From a virus: 64,000 nt of DNA. A program made the position numbers and the translations under genes. Where the stretch lies: positions 1 to 64,000 of IMG/VR virus record IMGVR_UViG_3300007541_000020, one strand, 5' to 3'. Shown here piece after piece: positions 36,667 through 46,500 of the stretch; the stretch's first letter is position 1; each line of letters starts with the position of its first letter. The notes under the pieces are model-generated. The model was given only the letters and a program-made list of their open reading frames with translations, ran no database searches and had not been told where the DNA came from.

Positions 36667-37487
36667 GCTACATAGGATACGAAAAATGCATTGTGGAAAT
36701 TAATGGCGAAAAGGTTTTTGCTATTAATGCAAGTATATCTGCAGCTTCAAATTCTCAAGAAAACATAACATATGGAGGAGAAATGAGGGGGAGAGTGCCT
36801 AGATTTTTTAATCAACCTGGAGACGAAGGGAATACATTAGTTAGAGATTATGCCGCAGAGGCTCCATTAGAGTCTAGTTTGAGTTTAAGATATTACATAA
36901 CGGGAGAAGAGGATCCAATTGCATCGCTAACAGGAGAGGGATCGTGCCAAGGAAAATTTGGAGGAATAAGCTTTTCTGGTGCATATTTAACTAGCTATGC
37001 AATGCGTATGGAGCCCTATAAACCAATAATCCACTCTGCAGATTTTAGAATTTTTAGTGGATTTAAAAATGGATTAAAAGAAGAATCTTTTGGAGATCAG
37101 ATGGATCAAATTGATTTATCAAATGGATCTTATTCAGAACTTGCCAACTTTAATCAACAAAATATAGGAATGAAATTTATTAATTCAGTTGATTATTATG
37201 TATCTTGCGAAAGACTACCTAGCTACGTTGTCGGAGAGGAGTTTCCAGAATATGTAATACAAGGAAAAGTATTAAAAAGTTTAAGGGTTGAAGGCGAGAA
37301 CATAGGAGATGTAATAACATATACTGGAAAAAAAATTACAAAACTAGAAATTTCTCCAAAAACAATCGGGAAAGAGGCTCGAGGTAAAGATTTGTTTTGT
37401 TCTGGAGTATTAGTTTATCAAAATATAAATGTGTCCAAAAATGATTTCCTTGCGGGAGGGATAGAGGTAATAGAAAGTGTAAAATGA
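36663..37487 (+). CDS. Tube-like tail protein, paralogue B
   Basis: A 274-residue protein of nearly the same length as its upstream neighbour and with a similar opening strand pattern (an N-terminal 'xxINGxxxxxxxxxxSAxS' segment followed by a Gly-rich loop, ENITYGGEMRGRVPRF). The middle contains LESSLSLRYYITGEEDP and SGAYLTSYAMRMEPYKP. The pair probably arose by duplication and forms successive rings at the tail end. The start codon lies in an ATGA overlap with the upstream stop, and its own stop overlaps the gpM-like gene in the same way. Confidence 0.55.
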   Translation: MSYIGYEKCIVEINGEKVFAINASISAASNSQENITYGGEMRGRVPRFFNQPGDEGNTLVRDYAAEAPLESSLSLRYYITGEEDPIASLTGEGSCQGKFGGISFSGAYLTSYAMRMEPYKPIIHSADFRIFSGFKNGLKEESFGDQMDQIDLSNGSYSELANFNQQNIGMKFINSVDYYVSCERLPSYVVGEEFPEYVIQGKVLKSLRVEGENIGDVITYTGKKITKLEISPKTIGKEARGKDLFCSGVLVYQNINVSKNDFLAGGIEVIESVK

Positions 37488-38449
37488 TATTGAATACAAA
37501 AACATTCTGGAACACAAATCAAAAAACTTTTTTTGATAATGATGATAATAAAGGAGAGGGTTTCTATAATAACTACGAAGATTTTATTAAAAATTCTTAC
37601 ATAGATACAAATCTCAAAAATTTTAAATATAAAGATCCTTTTTTATTTAAACCATCTTATGGCTCTAGTGTTGAAATTTATTTTGATTTGAACAATAATT
37701 ATTTTGGGAACACATATGATTTTAAGGCAATAAACAAAATAAACAATATTTATGTAAACTTTAATTTAAGTTTTACTGAAAAAAACGATAACCAAACCAG
37801 AGATATAATAAATTACATAAACCAAAGAAAAGGTTTTGAGTATTTTGTTATGCAAAAAAAAGAAAGGGAACTGTTGGATCAAGAAGAATCTTACAAATCT
37901 TTATATTCCATGGAGCCATATATGATACAAGAGTTTGTTTGTAGCAGCCTAGATATTAATCAAGGATATAAAGGGATTAATAATATAAATTTAATTTTAC
38001 AAAACGATTGTTTTTCTCAATTAAATTCAAAGAGAATGTTATTTTCAAAAAGTTTGCCGCAGAGAAAACAGGATATAATAAACGAATATTTTCACAAAAA
38101 GGTTCTAGATATACCCCCTTCTTACCCTTTGTCTTTATCAAAAAGTTATGATGTTTTCAACACTGAATTTAACAATTCAAAGCCATATGTGGGGGGGCAT
38201 AGCGTGAATCCTGAACGAGGTTTGATTCAAGCTCAATTTATAAATATAGACGACGATACCTTATTGAGTATATTAGCATTTGTAATTGGAAGTTTAGGTA
38301 GGAGATCTTTTAAATTTCAATTAGAAGACCCAATAACGGAAAATTTAAATTTATTATGTAAATCAATTTCTCATACTTTTGTTTATAATGGTGTTCATTC
38401 ATTAGAGATGACATTGGAGAAAACCGTAACACGGAAAGATTTTATTTAA
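37484..38449 (+). CDS. Minor tail protein, lambda gpM-like
   Basis: A 321-residue protein in the position of lambda gpM, between tape measure and the gpL-like protein. The C-terminal 60 residues fit that family: LGRRSFKFQLEDPI, then LCKSISHTFVYNGVHSLEMTLEKT, matching the pattern of an aromatic-rich strand, a cysteine and a final beta hairpin. The N-terminal 250 residues are an addition not found in the roughly 110-residue lambda protein and are rich in Asn, Tyr and Phe. A tail-tip structural role is likely. Confidence 0.55.
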   Translation: MILNTKTFWNTNQKTFFDNDDNKGEGFYNNYEDFIKNSYIDTNLKNFKYKDPFLFKPSYGSSVEIYFDLNNNYFGNTYDFKAINKINNIYVNFNLSFTEKNDNQTRDIINYINQRKGFEYFVMQKKERELLDQEESYKSLYSMEPYMIQEFVCSSLDINQGYKGINNINLILQNDCFSQLNSKRMLFSKSLPQRKQDIINEYFHKKVLDIPPSYPLSLSKSYDVFNTEFNNSKPYVGGHSVNPERGLIQAQFINIDDDTLLSILAFVIGSLGRRSFKFQLEDPITENLNLLCKSISHTFVYNGVHSLEMTLEKTVTRKDFI

Positions 38450-38478
38450 ATTTAATTAAAAATTAATATTATATAAAA

Positions 38479-39375
38479 ATGAGTTTTATAAAAACAGAAA
38501 AGATTAATCAAGAAATTTTTGATATAAATAAAAATACTATTGTAGAATTTATAAAAATTCATAATATTGTAAATTTAGATGAAATTTACATGCATGCAGG
38601 AGTAAATAAAATTTACTCATCTTTATTTTTTGACAATCAAGAATATGCATATATACCTTTTGAGTTGACTGGAGTAGAAAGTCAGGGTGATGGGGGTATA
38701 TCTAGACCCAACTTAAAGATAGTAAATTTTTCTGGATTTTTGTCTAAATATTTAAGGGATAAAGACGATCTTCTCGGTGCAAAAGTCACAAGAATAAGGA
38801 CATATTTAAAGTTTTTAGATAAAGAAAATTTCTTGGGTTACGATGAAGATCCTGAAAATTGGATAAGTCAAGGAATAAATCCTGATCCAATGTCTAAATT
38901 TAGAGATGATGATTGGGTTATTTCCCAAAAAATTGAAGAAAATAAGTTTTTTATTTCATTTGAGCTGACGAATGCTTTAGATTTGGAAAATATAACATTG
39001 CCAAACAGGAAAATAATTAACAATTATTGTTATTGGAAATATAGGGGGAAAGGCTGTAGGTATGATGGTGATCCAATAGCCGACAGTAACAATGTTAAAT
39101 TCAAAGACAAAATTAATTTTAGAGGGCAATGGAAATTAAATGAGAACTATATAACAAACGATTCTGTATATCTGGTCGTAAAAGAAGGTAATACCACAAG
39201 GAAAGTATTTTATGTATGTGCTCAGAACAATTCTGGCTCAATATCAACCAAACCTTCTTTAAATTCAAATTTATGGGTTAAAGATGATTGCAACAAGAAG
39301 CTTGGTGGATGCAAGTTAAGATATAAAGACGGACCGTTGCCATTTGGAGGATTCCCCTCAAGTAGATTATATTAA
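38479..39375 (+). CDS. Minor tail protein, lambda gpL-like with four-cysteine site
   Basis: A 298-residue tail-tip protein similar in layout to lambda gpL, which binds an iron-sulfur cluster through conserved cysteines. Here C184 and C193 (YCYWKYRGKGCRYDG) and C271 and C278 (DDCNKKLGGCKLRY) form two pairs in the C-terminal region, separated by an insertion of about 75 residues that may be a small beta domain (FRGQWKLNENYITNDSVYL). The N-terminal part has the gpL-like pattern ending in ENITLPNRKI. It precedes the JAMM protease and gpI-like genes, completing the lambda order. Confidence 0.8.
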   Translation: MSFIKTEKINQEIFDINKNTIVEFIKIHNIVNLDEIYMHAGVNKIYSSLFFDNQEYAYIPFELTGVESQGDGGISRPNLKIVNFSGFLSKYLRDKDDLLGAKVTRIRTYLKFLDKENFLGYDEDPENWISQGINPDPMSKFRDDDWVISQKIEENKFFISFELTNALDLENITLPNRKIINNYCYWKYRGKGCRYDGDPIADSNNVKFKDKINFRGQWKLNENYITNDSVYLVVKEGNTTRKVFYVCAQNNSGSISTKPSLNSNLWVKDDCNKKLGGCKLRYKDGPLPFGGFPSSRLY

Positions 39376-39376
39376 A

Positions 39377-39775
39377 ATGATCAAGTATTTAAATGAGATA
39401 AAAGTTATATGCGAAAGAGAGGCTAAGAAAAATAAAGAGGCTTGTGGTTTTTGGGTGAATGAAGAGCAAGGTGTACAAAAAATAATTGAATGTAAAAATA
39501 CAGCTCAGTTTCAAGAATTTAGTTTTAAAATAGATTCAAGGAAATTTCTTGAATGTTTGGAGAAAAATCCTGTTTTAATTTATCATTCTCATTTGCATGG
39601 ATCTAGGTTTGCTTCAATGGAAGATCTAAGACAATCAAATGCTTTATTAATTCCATATTTAATATACAGCATTAAGGAAAAAAGATTTTCTTTACATGTG
39701 CCTAATGATATTGATTTAAATCAAAATCTTATAAAAATAAATGATGCTATAATGTGTAATTTAATTCAGGCATAA
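39377..39775 (+). CDS. JAMM/MPN metalloprotease, lambda gpK N-domain-like
   Basis: A 132-residue protein carrying the full JAMM zinc site: E21 (KEACGF), then H70-S-H72-x7-S80-x2-D83. Lambda gpK joins such a domain to an NlpC/P60 peptidase; here only the JAMM part is present. In tails it is thought to process a tip protein or act on the ubiquitin-like start of gpI, whose homologue is the next gene, three bases downstream. The frame extends upstream to 39344, but the ATG at 39377 is preferred because it starts two bases after the gpL-like stop and removes an unlikely overlap. Confidence 0.85.
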   Translation: MIKYLNEIKVICEREAKKNKEACGFWVNEEQGVQKIIECKNTAQFQEFSFKIDSRKFLECLEKNPVLIYHSHLHGSRFASMEDLRQSNALLIPYLIYSIKEKRFSLHVPNDIDLNQNLIKINDAIMCNLIQA

Positions 39776-39777
39776 GG

Positions 39778-40503
39778 ATGAAATTTAAATTACATGGAAT
39801 ACTGGCTAAAAATTTCCAGAGAAGTTGGGAATTAGATGTGGATTCTGTTGCAGAGGGAATAAGGGCAATTGATGCAAATGAACCCAGTTTTATTCCATTT
39901 TTATACAAAAATAGAGAAGAGTTTAAGTTGGCTATATTTAAAAACAAAAAGCCCTTAACAGACACAAAAGAAATAAAAATAAATTCAAGAAAAGAAGATG
40001 TAGTGCATATATTTCCAACCCCATATGGAGAAGACGAAGCTGCAAGAATGAGATCTTATGGGGGTATTGGTATAGTAGGGGGATATGGACTACAATCTTT
40101 AGGTGGATGGATGGGGGAGTCCGATAATTGGTTTGTTAGGGGAGCGGGAAATATACTTAGTACAATAGGGGCTGTGGCAATGGAGGTCGGCGCATCATTG
40201 TTAATTCAAGGATTATTGCAGGAATTAATGCCAGATCCTGAACCTCCACCTACGGAGCCAGAAGGCCCTATTTTAAAAAGCACTCAGTCTTTTACTTTTA
40301 CTAATCCAGTGAATAATGTGGTACAAGGAGCTCCTGTTCCGATAGGTTATGGAAGAGTTTTGGTTGGCAGCCATGTGATATCATCTCATGTAATGAATAC
40401 TAGATTGGCTGCATTTAATAAAGTAGAAGAGACTATTAAGGATTCAGACGGGAAAGTTGTAGGAGCCGTTCATGTGGATCAATTTACTAGAAAGGACGGT
40501 TAA
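39778..40503 (+). CDS. Tail assembly protein, lambda gpI-like
   Basis: A 241-residue protein with the gpI layout. Residues 1-80 form a ubiquitin/beta-grasp-like domain (KLHGILAKNFQRSWELDVDS, ending in KEDVVHIFPTPYGEDE). A hydrophobic, Gly-rich middle (residues about 98-140) may be a membrane-active helix pair. Residues about 165-205 carry the conserved segment SFTFTNPVNNVVQGAPVPIG. The gene begins with an AAGG ribosome site overlapping the JAMM stop and is followed by the gpJ-like gene after two bases. Pairing of JAMM protease and ubiquitin-like protein is the known K-I combination. Confidence 0.85.
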   Translation: MKFKLHGILAKNFQRSWELDVDSVAEGIRAIDANEPSFIPFLYKNREEFKLAIFKNKKPLTDTKEIKINSRKEDVVHIFPTPYGEDEAARMRSYGGIGIVGGYGLQSLGGWMGESDNWFVRGAGNILSTIGAVAMEVGASLLIQGLLQELMPDPEPPPTEPEGPILKSTQSFTFTNPVNNVVQGAPVPIGYGRVLVGSHVISSHVMNTRLAAFNKVEETIKDSDGKVVGAVHVDQFTRKDG

Positions 40504-40505
40504 GG

Positions 40506-43500
40506 ATGCCTTTATATATCGAATCAAAAGCTTCAGACACAGTACCACGTTTATTTAGGAGAAAAATAAATGGAACATATAACCCTTCTGATGAAGACAA
40601 AGAGAAATTACAATCGACATCATTTTTTAGATCATTAGATTTGATATGCGAAGGACCTATAGAGGGGTTTTGTGATGCAACAGGAGCATTAATAACAGAT
40701 GGAAGGATTTTACAAGGGGTCTATTTAAATAATGTTCCAGTGCAACTTACACTAAGCCCAAAAGCAACACAAAGATTTAATTTTAGAAATATATCGGTTG
40801 CATATAAATTTGGAACAGAAGATCAAGAGCCTTTATACATAGACTCTGAAACTAATGAAAATTTTGGTTGGTTGGAAGACTGTTCTTACTCTTCAATGAC
40901 TACATCATTAGGAACTGTATTAGATAATCAATTACAATTAGAAGCGGGTGCTACTGCAGGAGGTGTACCCAAGGAATTGAATTCTCAAGCCAATTACTCG
41001 GTTATAGATGCTGATGTAGATTGGTTGGCAATCACATTAAATATAGAGCAATGTTATAGCATAAACGAAGAAGGTGACCATAAACCCAATCAAGGACAAG
41101 TTATGATTTTCGGGGATTTTACGGGCGCATATCATAGGAGTCATGGAGATACAAAGATAACGGCAGTTCCAAACGATGGGGGGAACGATTACAGTATAGT
41201 TATCAACTACGATGGTATGGCAATGGCTCCATATCAAGAAGAAGTTTTTGTTAAATTAAGAGACGTAAAAGATTCAAAAAGAAATAAAAACAGAAGGGTT
41301 TATATAAAGAATGCAACCGAAGAAACTTATAATTTTAAAAGAAAATGGTCTGTTTCAGTGCCTACTGTAACGGAAATAGTTGATAAAAATTTATCTTATC
41401 CTTTTTCTGCATATATAGCCGTACTTTGTAATGCAGAAAGTTTTGCTTCGGTGCCAAATAGATCATTTCATTTAAAACTAAAAAAAGTAAAGGTTCCCAG
41501 TAATTATGTAGAAAAAATGGAAGGCCCTAATGGTCCGACAAATCAAAGAGCATATGATAGCAAATTTGGGGCAAAAGGATCAACTTATTCATCCGAAGAA
41601 AGACATGAGGGATTTTGGGATGGCACATTCAAGGACGAATTAGAATGGACAGATAATCCAGCATGGATACTATATGATATATTAACTAATGATATATATG
41701 GTTTAGGAGAGTATATTAAAAATTTTAATATTGACAAATGGGAGCTTTATAAAATAGCTAAATTTTGTGACGAGTTAGTAGAGACATCCAAACCTCATTC
41801 TACATCTAGCACTGGATTTAAAAAAGAAAGAAGGTTTTCATGCAATATAGTTTTAAGCAACGCTGCTGATGCATTTAATACCATAAGTGAATTAGCATCT
41901 GTATTTAGGGGTGTAGCTTATTTCAATAATCAATCTGTATTTTTTAGCGTTAATAGACTAAAAGAATCAATTCATAAATTCACAAACGATTCTGTAATAG
42001 AAGGGATATTTAGATATAGCGGAGCCCCAAAGCACTCAAAATTTACAGCTATAAGAGTGGCTTATAAAGATAAGGATAATAATTATTTAACTAAATACGA
42101 ATACATTGAAGATCCAGAGGGCATCATTAAATTTGGTTTAGTTATGAAGGAAACGACCGCGATAGGTTGTACGTCAAGAGATCAGGCCTTAAGGCTCGGG
42201 AGATGGATTTTATTGACATCAAACTTAGAAGAAGGGCAGGTAAGTTTTACTTCAGACTCTCAAGCAGAATACTTAAATCCTGGAGATGTTTTTACAGTAA
42301 GAGATGAGATGAAGAATATCCATAGATTTGCTGGGAGAATAAAAGAAATAAAGTCTGATAGCATTAACATAAACGAAAATTATATTTTATTGGATCAGAA
42401 TCTTGACTTGGAAAATTTTAATATCAAAGACATCAGTTTCTTGATACCAAGCAAAGATGTAGAAGACGAAAATGTAGAACAGTATAAAGCATTTATTCAT
42501 AGAGATGGATATAATTTAGGAAATCAGGATGGAGGATTCAGGAAAGCAGAGAAACTTTTTATACCATTGAATTCAGAAAATTCAGAAAATCAAGATATAC
42601 ATAGTTATCTAGTTAACACAGAAAATGGAACTAAATTTATAACTAACGAAGAAGAGAGTGCAATACTTAAAAAAACCCACAATGATTCCTTAATAGGGGG
42701 AGGGGCTGGACACAAAACATTGAACGATTATTTATTGGATTCAGAAGTATTAGCTCAATTAACTAATGGAACAGCTAGGTCAAAAATAACACAAAAAATC
42801 AAAGAAGGAACTTTATATTTTATTTCGGCAGAGGCGAAGGACGGTTCAGATTTAGAAATAATTGAACAAGATTTTCAATTGATAAGAAAATCAGATAATG
42901 GAGATGGCACATATTCAATTGTAGGACAAGATTTCAATAGAGATAAATTCGATAAAACTGAAAATTTATCTACAATATATAAACATACTACATTTAGTTA
43001 CGATACCGATGACACTGACCCTGGGATAGGGGAAGATGATGAAATACCAGAAAGAATATTGCCTCCAGCTCCACAAGTAGAAAATCCAACATTTCCTAGA
43101 GAAAATACTGTAGATTTATTAATTACTACCACTGGCTTTGTAAACACAGAGGGAGAAACTAAGTCTAGGGTAAATTACTATTTTCATAATACTCAAGAAA
43201 ATAATTTATATTACCAGGATGAGTACAGCAAGAACCACAGATATGAAATAAGATGTTCTGAAATTGATGAAGATAAATACACAACACTTTTTCAATCTCA
43301 ATTTTCAGTAGGAGGAGATCAGGTAAATATATTACAAGAAGGGCAATATATATTATCTGGAGTAGGGAAATGTGGAGAATATAGAGTGCTATATGACCAT
43401 TCAATAGGAGAGCCTAAAGTATTAACTCCAAGCGGTAAAGCCTTGGTTGGTGGAACTATAGATAGACACATTTCTGTGCCTAATTATAACGAGACTGATT

Positions 43501-46500
43501 TTAGTCCGTTTGCCAATATTGTAAGAGCTAGAAATAGAAATGAATGGGGAGAAATAAAATTAGAGGGATGCGAATTATTTGACGAAATTTATAAAGATCA
43601 AAAGACGGGTTATGTGCTTTCTGGACAGTTCGAATTGCCAAATCCAGATGCATATTATGAATTAAGATGGCTCGAAGCTAACGATAAAGGAACTTCTCCA
43701 GAGAAAATAATGTTCTTCAAGGGATCTAGAGATGATATACCCCCAGGGCCAGTTTCAAATTTCAAAATAAGAATTAACAACTTATTTCCTAATATGCTTA
43801 ATTATTCCTGGCAGCATCAAGGACAAAAAGATCCTGATTTAGCTGGATTTAGGATTTACACTGGACATATAAATGGAGAAAACCCAGACTATGAGTTTGA
43901 TGATTTGGATGAAGATGGAGTCCCTAATCCTGGCTCAGAGTTTGCTGAAATAATGGGCAAAAATGCTTCTTATTTTACATACGAAGCAAATACCAGTGAT
44001 GGCACAATAAAAGACAACGATGGAAATACCTTAAGCTTTAATGATACTGGAGCATTTCACATAAGAGCTTTTGATATGTCAAATAATTTAAGTGTTCCAG
44101 CAAACAGCAATATTTTAACATTATTTCAATTTGCAGAGGCTCCTGATATATTTTTATCTGGAGAAATAAGAGAAGAAGGTGTTGGAACTGACACTTACGG
44201 ATACTATCCTATTTTACATGTTTTTTATTCTGGTTCATTTCACGAGCAAGATGCATTTAGCAAATATTCTTTATCTATTTTAGATGAGACCAATGGCTTT
44301 GGTGTTTCAACAGAATATGATATATTTAGAAATGGAGTCAAGATTGCAGACAAAAATGTTTATTCTGCTGAAAATTCTGGACACTATGAAGTAAGAAATG
44401 TCTTACCAAACTCAACTTATTTAGGTAGAATTTCAGCTGTAACAACTGATGGTAGGCTTTCTCCAGAAGGTTCGGATAGAACAACGATAGGAAAAGATGA
44501 GTTCGCACCTGGTAAACTAAGAAACTTTAGAGTAGACAAACAATTCTCAAATTTTAGATTTTCATGGGATGAGCCAATCGAAAATGATGTAAAAAATGTA
44601 TTGTTATTTACAGGGTTAGGTGGCGAAAATTTTGGCATAGAAAAAGAAGATGAAGATGATATAAAAAAATTAGAAGTGAGGCCAAAAAACCCTCCATTTG
44701 CTTCTGTATTACCAGATGATTCTCCAGTTTTTAGGGTAGACAAATTTAAAAATGCAGGAGACCCTTTTAATGAAAGATTTAAATTTCATGGATTGGCGGT
44801 AGATACATCTAATAATACTGGGATGTATGAAGATTTTACCTATGCATACGTTGATCTTAGTGGGCCTGAATTACACACAAGCGGTCAACTAACCGATGAC
44901 GGTAGATCTTTAATACATGTGTTTTATTCTGGAGAAGGGCAGTCCGATGAGTCTTTTAGGTATTATTTAACTCAATATCAAGACACTCAAGATTTGGCAA
45001 TACAGTCTTTTCAGGGATTGGATAAAGCAAATTACATAAATGAGGCAGACAGGAAGACTGTATCAGAAATACACGGAAAAGGATCTGGCCATTTTTCTTT
45101 TGAAGCAAGAGGCAATCGATTTTATGAGATTAGATCTAAAATGGTATTTGATGCATTTGAGTCAAGATGGGCAGATGATATTGTTTTAACCGAAACAAAA
45201 GATGGTTTTATAAAAGCCGTCCCTGATCAAGTGCCTCCAGGCAAACCAACATGGATATCAGCAACAAAAAATGGAAATAATATATTTCTATCTTGGGAAA
45301 ATCCTCCAGATCATGATTTATTAGCTATAAATTTATATACTGGAAGCAAAGAATCTACGCTTGAATCAGATGGAACATTTATACACCAGAGAGCTTTGCA
45401 AACATCACAAGTTATTCCTCTAAGAGATTTTGCTGCAAACAAAAACAAGCAATTTTATTTTTACTTGCAGGCTGTAGATACATCATTGAATACTGGAGAA
45501 TTTAGCGATTCAAGAGGGTTGAATGTTGGAATAACAAGACAGCTAGACAGAAAAGAAATTTATATAAATAGCGGAATAATGCTTGATGAAGATGGAGATG
45601 GTTCTGCAAAACCTTTTATATCATACAAAATATTAGATGAGCCTGTAAATTTTCAACATGCACTTTATGATATACAGCTATCTACAAATGATACATACAA
45701 TCCTCTTGTTTCCACCCAAACCATAGAAGTAGAGCATATTTCCGATTTAAATTTAAATAGTGGAAGCGGTACATTTTTGAATTTAAACGCAAATACAGAA
45801 TATTACTTAAGGGCAAGAATAAGAGAGTTTGATGGGAAGAGTAGTTTATATACAGAGGCATGGGACAATCCAATCTTAACCCCCAAAGATGACATACCTC
45901 CAAAAAACCCTGAGAATTTCTATATAATATCTGGACCAAAACAAGCAATACTTGAGTGGGATTGGAGTGCGGGAATATCTTCAGATATAGCATCCGTATT
46001 AGTTTATAAAACAGGAATACCAACAGGAAGGGTTGCGACAAATTCTCATAAGGTAAATAATTGCTGGTCCGCTGAGCATATAAGTGGTTATTTTGAAGAC
46101 AATCCCGATGATTATTCATATAAATTAAATGCTTCAACTTCATTTGTGGATAATGATATAGAGACAGGAATTGCGTTCCCTAATACAAACAGCCCAAAAC
46201 AATCTATATATTATCACTATTTATTAAAAACAGTTGATAGATCAAATAATACTGGCGAACATTTTGTGTCAGGGAAATCGAGGGACCCTCATGAATATTA
46301 CTGGGTAAATAAAGCAAAAACAAAAAAAGATGATTTTGTAAATAAAAGATATGGAACAACACCACACTATCATGGTTACATAACTGGCGGGGCAGTAAGT
46401 GCTGATTATATAACAAATATTTATGCAGGAAGGATATTAACAGATAAATTAACTACAACTGATTTAATATTAAGTCACCCCAGCGGTAGATTGTTGAGCG

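Noticed and set aside
45682-46143. 153-codon minus-strand frame in the gpJ-like gene
   Set aside because: Opposite the fibronectin-like repeats and the gpJ frame, without a ribosome site or family features.
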